Part shown: in pieces, positions 8,922 through 18,720 of the stretch | How positions within the stretch are numbered: the first letter of the stretch is position 1 | How the letters are laid out: each line of letters begins with the position of its first letter | Source of the DNA: Kaistella pullorum | GTDB lineage: Bacteria > Bacteroidota > Bacteroidia > Flavobacteriales > Weeksellaceae | DNA length: 64,000 nucleotides | Assembly: GCF_014837035.1 (NCBI RefSeq) | Contig: NZ_JACSPS010000002.1 | Coordinates: 372,001 to 436,000, forward strand | Direction of reading: 5' to 3' | Program-made: the position numbers and the translations under genes | Notes under the pieces: model-generated | Told to the model about the DNA's origin: nothing | Database searches by the model: none | The model's input: only the letters and a program-made list of their open reading frames with translations

Positions 8922-9116
8922 TCATTCGAGGTCTTCCAGAATTTTATTTACATCTTCTTCAGTACTATATAATTTTTTTCGGCAAATTTTAATCAGTTCT
9001 GTGGCTTTTTTCACTTTTATGGCTAATTCGTCCACAGAAATTTCACCGGATTCGATTTCCGCTACAATCTCCTGGAGTTGGCGGAACGCCTCTGTATAAT
9101 TAATGTTTTCTTCCAT
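8922..9116 (-). CDS. xseB: Exodeoxyribonuclease VII small subunit
   Basis: A 64-residue, mostly helical protein matching XseB, with Y-T-E-A-F-R-Q-L-Q-E-I-V at residues 7-18 and I-E-S-G-E-I-S-V-D-E-L near 22. Several small subunits bind each XseA in the ExoVII complex, which degrades single-stranded DNA to oligonucleotides from both ends. Its start overlaps the end of xseA by 17 bases, so translation is probably coupled and the subunits are made together. Confidence 0.93.
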   Translation of the reverse strand: MEENINYTEAFRQLQEIVAEIESGEISVDELAIKVKKATELIKICRKKLYSTEEDVNKILEDLE

Positions 9117-10503
9117 CTGTAATTTTCTCTGTTACTTTACTTTTTATGGTTCCATCAAGTAAAATGCTCTCGATGGTATCGCCGCTCATCACATTTTTTA
9201 ATGATGAAACAGCCGAACCGTTGTGTTTGGTAATACTGTAACCGCGCTGTAGGACGTTTTCGGGATCAAGCGCGCGCAGCTGGTTTTCGGTCGTGTTTAG
9301 TTTGATGATTTGCTCATTTAGGGTAACTAATGATTTTGACTTTAAGACTTCGGAAATTTTCGAAAGATTACCCGCTGTAGCTGAAATTCTCTGACTGAAC
9401 GCTGCTGAAGTTCTCTCTTGAAAGCTTTGGAGGCGTTCATAAGCGGATCTAATGTGAAAGCGTGTAGCCTGCGCGATCTGTTTCTGCTCAGACATCAGCG
9501 ATTCGCTATTGCGTCGCACAGCCGTTTTGGTTTTAGATTGTAGTGCTCCCACAGACTGGCGAATCAATTCCTTGTTCCGGGACAGCTTCAGTTCTGCCTC
9601 GCGCTGGATTTTTTTGACGGCTTCTTCAACCGGAACGGAGAATTCTTCAAATCTTTTTATTAAAAATCCTGCAGATTGGGTTGGCGTAATGGCATTATAA
9701 TAGGAAACCATCTCGGAAACCGTATCGTTTGTCGCATGTCCGATGCCAGTGATGACAGGTAAAGGGAATGTGGCAATTGCTTTTGCGAGTTCAAAATTAT
9801 TAAATGTAGACAATCCCACATCGCCGCCGCCCCCGCGAATGATGGCTACCACATCAAAATGGTCTTTAACCTTCTCCAGCTTTTGCAGCACTGAAACAAT
9901 CGAATCAACAGATCTGTCGCCCTGCAGATACGCCGGAAAGAGCATGTGGAAAAAAGTAAAACGGTGTGGATTGGTATCAAGGATTTTAATGAAGTCACTG
10001 TAACCTTTGCTTGTTTGAGCCGAAATGATGGCGATCCGCTTCGGAAGTAAAGGCAGCGGTCTGGATTTATTTAAATCAAAAATTTTTTCAGATTTAAGCT
10101 TCGCAACCGACTCATTTTTCTCGCGTTCCAGATCACCGAGAGTGAAAACAGGATCGATATCCTTTATCTGAAGTTGAATTCCGGAGATGGGATTGAAAGC
10201 AACCTTTACCAGCATCAAGACTTTGATGCCATCCTTCAGCGGAGTTTGAAGCTGCGTAATAAACTGTTGGTTGATTCGTACAAAATCATCTTTCCAAAGC
10301 ACAGAACGGATCTCAGCCAGAATCTTTCCGTTTACTTTTTCCACAAGCTCAGGGTAGCAATGTCCCGAATGGCTGTAATGATTAAGCCTGTTGATCTCCG
10401 CCGTCACCCAAAAATGGCTGCTGTACCTTTTCTGTATCGTAGCCTGGATGCTCGCAGTTACCTGCGAGAGTCGAAATATTTTGACGGTCTTGTCGGGAGC
10501 CAT
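9100..10503 (-). CDS. xseA: Exodeoxyribonuclease VII large subunit
   Basis: The 467-residue catalytic subunit has an N-terminal OB-fold DNA-binding domain (about residues 1-100), a catalytic domain with R-I-A-I-I-S-A-Q-T-S-K-G-Y-S-D, I-I-R-G-G-G-G-D-V and P-V-I-T-G-I-G-H-A-T-N-D-T motifs, a long coiled-coil that binds XseB, and a C-terminal tail with the conserved VLQRGYSI. The ATG at 10503 (MAPDKTVKIFRLSQV) is chosen; an upstream in-frame ATG would add 23 atypical residues. The enzyme acts in mismatch repair and ssDNA clearance. Confidence 0.95.
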   Translation of the reverse strand: MAPDKTVKIFRLSQVTASIQATIQKRYSSHFWVTAEINRLNHYSHSGHCYPELVEKVNGKILAEIRSVLWKDDFVRINQQFITQLQTPLKDGIKVLMLVKVAFNPISGIQLQIKDIDPVFTLGDLEREKNESVAKLKSEKIFDLNKSRPLPLLPKRIAIISAQTSKGYSDFIKILDTNPHRFTFFHMLFPAYLQGDRSVDSIVSVLQKLEKVKDHFDVVAIIRGGGGDVGLSTFNNFELAKAIATFPLPVITGIGHATNDTVSEMVSYYNAITPTQSAGFLIKRFEEFSVPVEEAVKKIQREAELKLSRNKELIRQSVGALQSKTKTAVRRNSESLMSEQKQIAQATRFHIRSAYERLQSFQERTSAAFSQRISATAGNLSKISEVLKSKSLVTLNEQIIKLNTTENQLRALDPENVLQRGYSITKHNGSAVSSLKNVMSGDTIESILLDGTIKSKVTEKITDGRKH

Positions 10504-10574
10504 TAAAAACGGTTTTTCAAGTAATAAATGTACGTTATTTTGAGTGCTGATAGTGGTTTTGAATCTAATCATCC

Positions 10575-10602
10575 TAAAAAAGCCCCGGAAATTTCCGCGG
10601 CC
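10575..10602 (-). terminator. Terminator after the small tail-fibre-like gene
   Basis: The minus-strand hairpin GCCGCGGAAA / TTTCCGGGGC, with one mismatch, is followed by TTTTTT. It isolates the oxidoreductase unit from xseA. Confidence 0.7.
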
Positions 10603-10628
10603 TAAAAGGTGTTGTTATTTTTAAATAC

Positions 10629-10859
10629 TTATAGCGCCATGATCACCACTCGAATCTGTTCCGGCGTACCACTGGCGGTTGTAATCATTAATGAGTTTTC
10701 GTCCAGAATGGTAACACCAGCGTTCAGTTCGTTACAGGTGGCGACATTGTAAAGTGCAACAATTACATCTATACTGCCAAGATTGTGCGTCACGGTTGTG
10801 GTTTTCCCCGGGATGACTGTGGACATGCCGCGTGGGGTTTGTTGGTCATTATTTTGCAT
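10629..10859 (-). CDS. Small beta-rich protein resembling a phage tail-fibre domain
   Basis: The 76-residue protein has the order V-T-H-N-L-G-S-I-D-V-I-V (residues 23-34), then I-L-D-E-N-S-L-M-I-T (51-60), then P-E-Q-I-R-V-V-I (67-74). This H-N-L-G-x-x-D-V ... N-x-x-x-I ... R-V-V pattern is one I know from beta-structured repeats in phage tail and fibre proteins. The ATG at 10859 overlaps the upstream oxidoreductase stop by 11 bases, so translation is probably coupled, and a terminator follows. No other phage gene is adjacent. The function is unknown and the fold assignment tentative. Confidence 0.6.
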   Translation of the reverse strand: MQNNDQQTPRGMSTVIPGKTTTVTHNLGSIDVIVALYNVATCNELNAGVTILDENSLMITTASGTPEQIRVVIMAL

Positions 10860-12366
10860 TGTCAAGTCGTTTTAATCCTGTTAATGAAGGTCCCGTAAGC
10901 AGGTTTCCCTGCGTGTCAAAACGTGAACCGTGGCAAGGGCAGTCCCAGGTGGTTTCTGCAGTGTTGAAATTCACCACGCAACCCATGTGCGGACAAATAG
11001 CGGATACAAGTTCGAGTTCTCCGGATTTATTTCTGTAGGCCGCCACTTTTTGCGACTCGTGTTCTATCACTTTCGCTTCACCGGCTTTCAGTTCCTCGAG
11101 TTCGGTTTTTTTATCTGCGGTAAACTGATCTGCAATCAGATGAAAAACTGCGTCCGTGTTTTCTTTCACGAATTCCTGCGCGCTGGCCATGATCTCAATT
11201 CGGGACGGCGCTACTATTTCTCCAAGTTCACTTTCGATTCCATCAATTGTATCGGCCAGGATTTCTGCTGCTAAAGTACTCCAGGTCATTCCGTTTCCGT
11301 TGTACCCGGTAGCGATGTACACGTTTTGCTCTCCCGGCATCTTACCGATGTACGGCAACCCGTCAGACGGTGCATAAAACTGCGCGGACCACTTTGAAAC
11401 AATTTCCTCAAATCTGAAATTCTCCTTTGCATACTGAATAAGGTCTTCAAATGGTTTATGCGTGTCGTCTTCATGACCGGTTTTATGATCGAAACCACCG
11501 ATTATCAGGTAGTTTTCATTCCCCGACCGGTGATAGCGGAAATAGTGATAAGGATCGTAAAGATCCGCCGACTGCGCCATTTGTTCGGGCGTGTAGCCTA
11601 AACGGGCTGCTAAAGCATAACTTCGGTAAGGTGCATTCAGCATGCTGAATCTGTTGATTCCAGGTGGAATGTGTGTAGCCCAAACAAGATTCTTGCATGT
11701 GAAAGTTCCGCCATTTTGGGTCTTCAGCGTAATGTTTTCACCGCTGTGGTCGTCTTCGGTAACTTGCGTTCCGGTCAAGATAACGCCACCTTTTTCCTCA
11801 AAGACTTTTGCTAATGCGTTGATATATTTGAGCGGGTGAAACTGTGCCTGGCCGTCTATTTCAATAGCTTTCCTGAAACTGATGTCAAAAGGAATTTTAT
11901 CTACCTCGCGTGTAGGAACATCGAGTTGCTGATGCGCATCAAGAATTTTTTCAAGCTGCTTATCCTGTTTCTTTTCGGCACTGAACAGGTAAAATTTGCA
12001 TTCGGCGAAATCGCAGTCTATATTGTAATCCTGAACATTGTTGCGAACCATCGTCGAAACTTTCATCGCGTTATCAGCAATTGTCTGGGCTTTGTCTTCG
12101 CCAAATTTGCTGATTAAACGGTCATATGATTCATCAAAAAAATTGTTGATATGAGCTGTGGTGCCGCCTGTAGTGCCGAAACCGATATTGCCCTGTTCCA
12201 GAATCAGACATCGGTGACCGCGGTTTTGAAGTTCGAGGCCCAACGAAATGCCGGTGATTCCTGCACCTACAATTACCGTATCAAATTTGTCGGTGGTAGC
12301 TTTAAATGTTTCATGTGGAAAAATCTCATTTTCCCAAATACTTTGGTTGTTGCCGTCCCTGTTCAT
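10849..12366 (-). CDS. FAD-dependent oxidoreductase with C-terminal Rieske domain
   Basis: Residues 28-400 form a DAO-type FAD fold starting with TVIVGAGITGISLGLELQ. The last 90 residues form a Rieske [2Fe-2S] domain with ligands C458 and H460 (CPHMGC) and C476 and H479 (CPCHGS). This two-domain layout is a known family of unknown substrate, often annotated as FAD-dependent oxidoreductase. No signal peptide is seen, so it should be cytoplasmic. Length 505 residues is normal for the fusion. It is divergent from pncC and overlaps the small downstream gene. Confidence 0.9.
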   Translation of the reverse strand: MNRDGNNQSIWENEIFPHETFKATTDKFDTVIVGAGITGISLGLELQNRGHRCLILEQGNIGFGTTGGTTAHINNFFDESYDRLISKFGEDKAQTIADNAMKVSTMVRNNVQDYNIDCDFAECKFYLFSAEKKQDKQLEKILDAHQQLDVPTREVDKIPFDISFRKAIEIDGQAQFHPLKYINALAKVFEEKGGVILTGTQVTEDDHSGENITLKTQNGGTFTCKNLVWATHIPPGINRFSMLNAPYRSYALAARLGYTPEQMAQSADLYDPYHYFRYHRSGNENYLIIGGFDHKTGHEDDTHKPFEDLIQYAKENFRFEEIVSKWSAQFYAPSDGLPYIGKMPGEQNVYIATGYNGNGMTWSTLAAEILADTIDGIESELGEIVAPSRIEIMASAQEFVKENTDAVFHLIADQFTADKKTELEELKAGEAKVIEHESQKVAAYRNKSGELELVSAICPHMGCVVNFNTAETTWDCPCHGSRFDTQGNLLTGPSLTGLKRLDNAK

Positions 12367-12458
12367 TTGGAATTATTTTTGTTAGTTTATTTTTTATTAA
12401 AAATAGTGACGAAGTACCGTCAATGGCGTTTCTACAGCGCATCTACAGACTATCACTT

Positions 12459-12950
12459 ATGAAAACTGAAACTAACAAAAACCTTGCCCAAGTAGCTGAA
12501 TTACTTATTAAAAATAAACTGACCATTGCATTTGCGGAAAGCTGTACCGCCGGACTTTTGCAGAATATTTTCTCCCTTGCCGAAGATGCCATGACCATTT
12601 TCCAGGGCGGGATGACCGTCTATAATTCGGGGCAGAAAGCAAAACATTTATACATAAATCCGGTATTTGCAGAGCAGTGCAATTCGGTTTCTAATGAAAT
12701 TGCCGAAAAGATGGCGTTTGAAATCGCTAAAAAATTCAACGCTGAAATGGGCGTAGCTATTACGGGATATGCGCAGCCGGTTCCCGAGGATGGGATAGAA
12801 CGGTCATTTGCGTACATCGCGGTAACCCTGCACGGGAAAACCGTTCTTTCAAAAAAAATCTATGGCAAGGAAAACTTAGGGCTCGCCGCGAACCAACAGA
12901 TCTATGCAGACAAGATCCTGCTCGAACTCATCAACTTGCTCGGCAAATAA
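12459..12950 (+). CDS. pncC: CinA C-terminal domain protein, nicotinamide-nucleotide amidohydrolase
   Basis: The 163-residue enzyme corresponds to stand-alone CinA-C/PncC. It deamidates nicotinamide mononucleotide to nicotinate mononucleotide in NAD recycling. Family motifs are A-E-S-C-T-A-G-L-L (residues 27-35), G-G-M-T-V-Y-N and A-I-T-G-Y-A-Q-P; the last usually reads TGIAGP, so this copy diverges there. The ATG at 12459 gives the usual length; upstream in-frame starts would add 51 residues unlike the family. Confidence 0.85.
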   Translation: MKTETNKNLAQVAELLIKNKLTIAFAESCTAGLLQNIFSLAEDAMTIFQGGMTVYNSGQKAKHLYINPVFAEQCNSVSNEIAEKMAFEIAKKFNAEMGVAITGYAQPVPEDGIERSFAYIAVTLHGKTVLSKKIYGKENLGLAANQQIYADKILLELINLLGK

Positions 12951-12973
12951 CAATAGAAGCAGAAAGGATTTTG

Positions 12974-12982
12974 TATTTTTGC
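12974..12982 (+). promoter_or_regulatory. -7 promoter element for the acyl-CoA reductase
   Basis: TATTTTTGC matches TAnnTTTG. Transcription would begin close to the upstream ATG at 12987, which favours the second ATG at 13002 as the true start. Confidence 0.55.
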
Positions 12983-13001
12983 ACCGATGCAAAATTACGC
13001 A

Positions 13002-14036
13002 ATGAACCAAAAGGCGCAGGTCGAGGGACTTTCTAAACTAAGTGATTATATTAAAGCTTTCCTTACGAAAGAAGAACACGAATATTCTGACGACGACGGG
13101 CTTTTCTACGCGACGCTGAAGCGTTCAGAAATCGAAAATCCCTGGTTTACGATCGAAAACCAGCGATATGCACTTCAAGAATGGGCAGAACAGCTCACGA
13201 CTGAGAATCTTGAAAACTGGCTCAAACAATACCGGGTTACCAATAATCCGAAGAAAGTAGGGCTGATTTTGGCCGGAAACATCCCGATGGTTGGCTTTCA
13301 TGATGTGGTTTCGGTTATCCTGAGCGGTCACATCCCAATGATTAAATTTTCATCCAAAGACATTCGCCTGCTCCCGTTTTTACTAAATAAATGGGATGAA
13401 TTTTCGGGCGGGAATATCATATTTGAAGTTGCTGAACGTCTTGCGGGTTTTGATGCCGTAATTGCCACCGGAAGCAATAATACCGCACGCTATCTGGAAT
13501 ATTACTTCAAAGATCAGTTGAGCATCATCCGTAAAAACAGGACTTCCGTCGCAGTATTGCGCGGCGATGAGAGCGAGACCGAACTAAAACTACTTGCAGA
13601 AGATATTTTCCGCTATTTCGGGTTGGGCTGCAGAAACGTGACGCGCCTCTTTTTGCCCGCAGATTTCCTGATTGACCGGCTATTTGAGAGTTTTATCAGC
13701 TTTAAAGATGTCATTAATCACAACAAATACGCGAACAACTATGAGTATAACCGCGCTATTTACCTGCTTAATCAGGAAAAATTCTGGGACAACAATTTTG
13801 TAATGCTGAAAGAGGACGAAAATCTGTTCTCACCGCTTTCTGTAATTAATGTTTCACGTTATGACGACATTGCGGAAGTCGAAAAATTCCTGGCAGAAAA
13901 TTCAGAAAACATCCAAACCGTTGTTGCAAAACCCGAACTTGGTCTTGCATCGATCAATTTTGGTGAAACCCAGCATCCGTCGCTCTCTACGTATGCAGAT
14001 CACGTGGACACGATGCGCTTCCTCGAGGTGATTTAG
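13002..14036 (+). CDS. Acyl-CoA reductase, LuxC-like
   Basis: The 344-residue protein belongs to the LuxC/acyl-CoA reductase branch of the aldehyde dehydrogenase superfamily. G-L-I-L-A-G-N-I-P-M-V-G-F near residue 86 is the usual nucleotide-binding stretch, and the likely catalytic cysteine is C210 in FGLGCRNVTRLF. It would reduce an acyl-CoA or activated acyl group with NAD(P)H to an aldehyde; the substrate is unknown. The start at 13002 is preferred over 12987 because the -7 box sits just upstream. It converges on DUF4286 with only 11 bases between stops. Confidence 0.85.
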   Translation: MNQKAQVEGLSKLSDYIKAFLTKEEHEYSDDDGLFYATLKRSEIENPWFTIENQRYALQEWAEQLTTENLENWLKQYRVTNNPKKVGLILAGNIPMVGFHDVVSVILSGHIPMIKFSSKDIRLLPFLLNKWDEFSGGNIIFEVAERLAGFDAVIATGSNNTARYLEYYFKDQLSIIRKNRTSVAVLRGDESETELKLLAEDIFRYFGLGCRNVTRLFLPADFLIDRLFESFISFKDVINHNKYANNYEYNRAIYLLNQEKFWDNNFVMLKEDENLFSPLSVINVSRYDDIAEVEKFLAENSENIQTVVAKPELGLASINFGETQHPSLSTYADHVDTMRFLEVI

Positions 14037-14047
14037 TTTCCGGAATT

Positions 14048-14362
14048 TTAAAGTTTATTAATCTGCGGATTCAAATAGGTGGTGAAAATCATGATGCTGT
14101 CACCAAACTTTTGTTCTATCAGTTCTGAAATATTCAGCAGTTCGATTTCGACGAAGTCTTTGCGCTTTTCTGCACTGTCGAATATCAGCAGGAGGTTCGT
14201 ATTGTGACCTTCGTTGATCATTTCGCTTTCCACGTCAGACAGCATATATTTTTCCACGTCCATCAGATTGCCGATCATTTCGGGCAGTACGTTTTGCGTA
14301 TACTCCTGCCAGGCTTCCAGCTGGTCCAGAGGGGAATGAAAGGTCACACTAAGAATGCTCAT
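14048..14362 (-). CDS. DUF4286 family protein
   Basis: The 104-residue cytoplasmic protein, beginning with M-S-I-L-S-V-T-F, fits DUF4286, a small ferredoxin-fold-like family of Bacteroidetes. Visible features are D-V-E-K-Y-M-L-S-D-V-E, L-L-L-I-F-D-S-A near the middle and F-T-T-Y-L-N-P-Q at the C-terminus. No catalytic residue pattern is evident and the function is unknown. It is transcribed away from gyrA. Confidence 0.8.
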   Translation of the reverse strand: MSILSVTFHSPLDQLEAWQEYTQNVLPEMIGNLMDVEKYMLSDVESEMINEGHNTNLLLIFDSAEKRKDFVEIELLNISELIEQKFGDSIMIFTTYLNPQINKL

Positions 14363-14509
14363 CGCTATGCTTTTTTGTAAGTTTTGTGCTTAATTATAGG
14401 CGCAAAAATCGGTAATTTTTTCGTAAATTAGCACGTTCTAAATTTTAAAGTAAATAGAGCGGCAGATGGCCACCATAAAGGTCTGGCTGTTATTATATTA
14501 ATAAAAATT

Positions 14510-17161
14510 ATGCAAAAAGAAGGAGAAAGGTTAATTCCCATCAATATTGTTGATGAAATGAAGTCCTCTTACATCGATTATTCGATGTCGGTAATTGTAT
14601 CCAGAGCGTTGCCCGATGTAAGAGACGGTCTGAAACCGGTTCACAGAAGGGTTTTGTACGGTATGTACGGGCTCGGCGTTTTTTCCAACCGAAAACATCT
14701 TAAGTCTGCCAGAATCGTAGGAGACGTTTTGGGTAAATATCACCCGCACGGCGATTCCTCGGTTTATGATGCTATGGTACGTATGGCCCAGCCGTGGAGC
14801 TTGCGTTATCCGCAGGTAGACGGGCAGGGTAACTTTGGTTCAATGGACGGTGACCCGCCTGCAGCGATGCGATATACTGAAGCCAAGCTTAAGAAGATTT
14901 CGGATGAGATCCTCGCAGATTTGGATAAGGATACCGTTGATTTCCAGAATAACTTTGATGATTCGCTCACGGAACCTACCGTAATGCCGACGAAGATCCC
15001 AAATCTTTTGGTAAACGGAACCTCGGGTATTGCAGTGGGGATGGCGACCAATATGGCGCCGCACAACCTTTCGGAAAGTATAGATGCCATCGTCGCATAT
15101 ATCGATAATAATGAGATCACGATAGATGAGCTGATGAAGCACATCATCGCGCCCGATTTTCCTACTGGGGGGATCATTTATGGGTATGATGGGGTACGTG
15201 ACGCTTTCCATACAGGCCGAGGCAGAATAGTGCTTCGCGCGAAAATAAATTTTGAAGAGGTTGGCAACCGAAATGCAATCATCGTGACTGAGATTCCATA
15301 TCAGGTCAACAAAGCTGAGATGATCGCGCGCACCGCTGAACTCGTAAAAGAGGAAAAAATTCCGGGCATCTACGAAATTCGTGACGAATCTGACCGTCAG
15401 GGTCTTAGAATTGTCTACGAACTTAAAAACGATGCGATTCCGAATGTTGTACTAAATATGCTTTATAAGTACACTTCGCTTCAGACGTCTTTCAGTGTAA
15501 ACAATATCGCACTGGTAAAAGGCCGTCCGGAACAGCTTAACCTTAAAGATATCATTCATCATTTTGTAGATCACCGACATGAAGTAGTGATCCGCAGAAC
15601 GGAATATGAGCTGAAGAAAGCCAGAGAACGCGCCCATATCCTTGAAGGTTTCATGAAAGTGATCGGAACGCAGGATGACCTTGATAAGGCGATCCACATC
15701 ATCCGTCACAGTACGAATCCCGCGGAGGCGAAAGAAGGTTTGATGAAGGAATTCGACCTGTCAGAAGTTCAGGCACAGGCAATACTTGATCTAAGACTTG
15801 CGCGGCTTACGGGTATGGAACTCGATAAAATCCGCGCTGAGTATGAAGAGATCATGAATTATATTAATGATTTGGAAGACATCCTCGCAAAAGTAGAGCG
15901 TCGCTTTGAAATCATTAAAAATGAAATGTTGGAGATGAAAGATAAGTACGGTGATGACCGCCGTTCTGAAATCGATTATTCCGGTGGTGAGATGTCAATT
16001 GAGGACCTTATTCCGGATGAAAAGGTAGTACTTACCATTTCGCATGCAGGTTATATCAAACGTACGTCACTTTCAGAATATAAGGTTCAGAGCCGTGGAG
16101 GAGTAGGAAACCGCGCCGCGACAACACGTGACGAAGATTTCCTCGAGTATATCGTAGCTGCTACGAATCACCAGTACATGCTTTTCTTTACTGAAAAAGG
16201 TAAATGTTACTGGCTGCGTGTATTTGAAATTCCGGAAGGATCTAAAACTTCAAAAGGACGCGCTGTACAGAATCTCATCAATATCGAGCCTGATGACAAG
16301 ATCAAAGCTTACATCAGAACAGATGATTTGAAAAATACCGAATATGTAAACCGCATGAATGTGGTGATGATTACGAAGAACGGTACCATAAAGAAAACGT
16401 CGCTTGAAGCCTATTCCCGCCCAAGAACTAATGGTGTAAATGCGATCGAGATCCGTGAAGATGACCAACTGTTAGGCGCAAGACTTACGGAAGGTGATTC
16501 TGAAATCATGATTGCTACGAAAAATGGTAAATGTATCAGATTCCCTGAAGAGAAGGCTCGTGCCGTCGGCCGTGGTTCCATCGGTGTTCGGGGTATCTCA
16601 CTTGAAGATAATGACGAAGTTATTGGTATGATAGTTGTCAATGACGTTGAAAATGAGACCGTTCTGGTAGTTTCCGAGAAAGGTTATGGCAAGCGTACAG
16701 CCGTTGAAGATTACAGGATCACCAATCGCGGTGGGAAAGGTGTGATTACGCTGAACATCACCGAAAAAACCGGTGAACTGATCGCGATTCAGAATGTGAC
16801 TGATGAAGATGACCTGATGATCATCAATAAATCTGGTGTTGCCATTCGTATGAGCATGACCGAACTTCGCGTTATGGGTAGAAATACGCAGGGTGTAAAA
16901 GTGATTAACCTTAAAGGGAATGATTCTATTGCAGCCATCGCAAAAGTGGAAAAAGATGACGATGTAGAGGATGAAACGGAAGAAACCACCGGTGAACTTC
17001 CTGCTTCCGTAACCAGTGACCTTCCCGAATTCAGCGAGACTCCAAAAACCGGAGATAATGCATTCACCAATTTAGGTGATGAAAAAACGCTGAAAAAAAT
17101 CGAGGAAGATGAAGAAAAACAGAACCGCGAATCACAGGATGATGTTGACAGCGCGGATTAA
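14510..17161 (+). CDS. gyrA: DNA gyrase subunit A
   Basis: The breakage-reunion subunit of gyrase introduces negative supercoils with GyrB. The catalytic tyrosine is Y122 in [10 protein letters not shown]. The quinolone-resistance region keeps S83 and D87 (GDSSVYDAM), the susceptible-type residues in E. coli numbering. The C-terminal six-blade pinwheel includes a GyrA-box-like Q-S-R-G-G-V-G starting at Q527, and the gene ends in an acidic tail after residue 825. At 883 residues it is full length. A TPR protein gene follows after 26 bases, possibly co-transcribed. Confidence 0.97.
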   Translation: MQKEGERLIPINIVDEMKSSYIDYSMSVIVSRALPDVRDGLKPVHRRVLYGMYGLGVFSNRKHLKSARIVGDVLGKYHPHGDSSVYDAMVRMAQPWSLRYPQVDGQGNFGSMDGDPPAAMRYTEAKLKKISDEILADLDKDTVDFQNNFDDSLTEPTVMPTKIPNLLVNGTSGIAVGMATNMAPHNLSESIDAIVAYIDNNEITIDELMKHIIAPDFPTGGIIYGYDGVRDAFHTGRGRIVLRAKINFEEVGNRNAIIVTEIPYQVNKAEMIARTAELVKEEKIPGIYEIRDESDRQGLRIVYELKNDAIPNVVLNMLYKYTSLQTSFSVNNIALVKGRPEQLNLKDIIHHFVDHRHEVVIRRTEYELKKARERAHILEGFMKVIGTQDDLDKAIHIIRHSTNPAEAKEGLMKEFDLSEVQAQAILDLRLARLTGMELDKIRAEYEEIMNYINDLEDILAKVERRFEIIKNEMLEMKDKYGDDRRSEIDYSGGEMSIEDLIPDEKVVLTISHAGYIKRTSLSEYKVQSRGGVGNRAATTRDEDFLEYIVAATNHQYMLFFTEKGKCYWLRVFEIPEGSKTSKGRAVQNLINIEPDDKIKAYIRTDDLKNTEYVNRMNVVMITKNGTIKKTSLEAYSRPRTNGVNAIEIREDDQLLGARLTEGDSEIMIATKNGKCIRFPEEKARAVGRGSIGVRGISLEDNDEVIGMIVVNDVENETVLVVSEKGYGKRTAVEDYRITNRGGKGVITLNITEKTGELIAIQNVTDEDDLMIINKSGVAIRMSMTELRVMGRNTQGVKVINLKGNDSIAAIAKVEKDDDVEDETEETTGELPASVTSDLPEFSETPKTGDNAFTNLGDEKTLKKIEEDEEKQNRESQDDVDSAD

Positions 17162-17187
17162 GAATACTAATTTTTAATTTTACTTTA

Positions 17188-18576
17188 ATGAGAAAAATAT
17201 TTTTAAGCATTGCAGTGGTTTCTACAGCCTTTGCATTCGCACAGAAAAAAGAAGTTGCTGCAGCTGTGAAGGCTGTAGATGCTGGTGACCTGGCAGCGGC
17301 GCAGTCGCAGATTTCTGCTGCAGAGTCTGTGATTGGCGACAAAACTTATCTGCTGGAGCCTGCACTTTTAGAGCAGTACTATTATGCTAAAGGTTTGTCT
17401 TTGCTGAAAGCCGGAAAAAATTCTGAAGGAGCAGCTTATTTAGCTAAAATGAGCGATTTGGGTAAAAATAAGATTTACACAGGTCGTGACAATTCGAAAA
17501 ACCGTGTTTATTTTGTTGGTAAAGCTGAAGCTGACAAATCCGGTATCCAGGGTTTGAAAGAAGAAACTTACACCCCTACATTAAGTTCGAAAATCGGAAA
17601 TACAATCAATCCGATGATCGAGAAAGCCAATAAAACAGCGATGGATGCATATTCGGCAAAGAATTATGCTACTGCCGCTCCGAAGTTCAAAGAAGTATAC
17701 GATTTACTCAAAGCAGGTGGACAGGATAACAAGCAATATCTGTATTATTCAGCGCTTAATTATGCATTAGCTGACAAGAAAACGGAAGCGATCGATATTT
17801 ACAGCGATCTTATCCAATCTGGCTTTACAGGTGTTCAGACGACTTACTCTGCGACAAATAAGAAAACAGGTGAGTTGGAACCAATGGATAAAGTAACCTG
17901 GGATCTCAACAAAAAACTGGGTGCGACGTCAGAATATTCTGATTTTAAAACCCATACATCGCCAAGTATCGAACTGGAGCTGTATGAGACCAATGCTGCA
18001 CTTCTAGTGGAGGCTGGCAGAACCGACGAAGCTTTGAAACTGATTGAAGCAGGTATCAAAAAGTTCCCGTCTAGCGCAAAACTCACAGAACTTCAGGGAA
18101 CGGCTTATTACAAATCCGGTAAGATGGATGAGTTTGTAGCCAACTTGAAGGTCCTGACTCAGAAAAACCCCAACGATGCAAACAACTGGTATAACCTCGG
18201 TGTCCTTCAAAGTAAAGATCCAGCTACCACAGCTGATGCGGAAGCATCTTACAAGAGAGCTGTTGAGTTAAAACCAGATTTTGCGCAGGCTTGGCAAAAC
18301 CTTACCTATCTTACGATGGGTGATGATGCGAAAGCTATCGATGATTACAATGCTGCCCGCAAAGCCGGTAAAACCGAGCAGGCAAACAAAATTATCGAAG
18401 CCAGACGTGCACGCCTTGCTGCCGCGCTGCCTTATGCTGAAAAATGGTACGAGAACGACCAGCAAAGCCTTGATGCTGTAAGCTTGCTTAAAGGTTTGTA
18501 CATGTCAAACAAAAAAGAAGCGAAATTCCAGGAATTCAAAGCAAAAGAAGCCGCCATGCAGGCTGCAGGAAAATAA
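17188..18576 (+). CDS. Secreted tetratricopeptide repeat protein
   Basis: The 462-residue protein has a signal peptide (MRKIFLSIAVVSTAFAFAQ) and at least five TPR-like helical pairs, clearest around residues 275-370 (N-N-W-Y-N-L-G-V-L, E-A-S-Y-K-R-A-V-E-L-K-P, A-W-Q-N-L-T-Y-L). It probably acts as a periplasmic or outer-membrane-associated scaffold. The gene starts 26 bases after gyrA, with no terminator between, and is followed by a good terminator. Residues are Ala- and Lys-rich. No partner can be named. Confidence 0.88.
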   Translation: MRKIFLSIAVVSTAFAFAQKKEVAAAVKAVDAGDLAAAQSQISAAESVIGDKTYLLEPALLEQYYYAKGLSLLKAGKNSEGAAYLAKMSDLGKNKIYTGRDNSKNRVYFVGKAEADKSGIQGLKEETYTPTLSSKIGNTINPMIEKANKTAMDAYSAKNYATAAPKFKEVYDLLKAGGQDNKQYLYYSALNYALADKKTEAIDIYSDLIQSGFTGVQTTYSATNKKTGELEPMDKVTWDLNKKLGATSEYSDFKTHTSPSIELELYETNAALLVEAGRTDEALKLIEAGIKKFPSSAKLTELQGTAYYKSGKMDEFVANLKVLTQKNPNDANNWYNLGVLQSKDPATTADAEASYKRAVELKPDFAQAWQNLTYLTMGDDAKAIDDYNAARKAGKTEQANKIIEARRARLAAALPYAEKWYENDQQSLDAVSLLKGLYMSNKKEAKFQEFKAKEAAMQAAGK

Positions 18577-18603
18577 TTGGAATTAATATTAGACCAACAC
18601 AGA

Positions 18604-18631
18604 AGCATCGGAAATATCCGGTGCTTTTTTT
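18604..18631 (+). terminator. Rho-independent terminator
   Basis: The stem AGCATCGGA (18604-18612) / TCCGGTGCT (18617-18625), with one G-T pair, is followed by seven T. It ends the gyrA-TPR unit. Confidence 0.8.
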
Positions 18632-18720
18632 ATTCTAAAACTACTGAGAAGCGATTTTTAGGTCTTTTAGGTTTTCTAAAATCCCATTTCTTCGTACATT
18701 CACATTAAAATATTTTAAAT

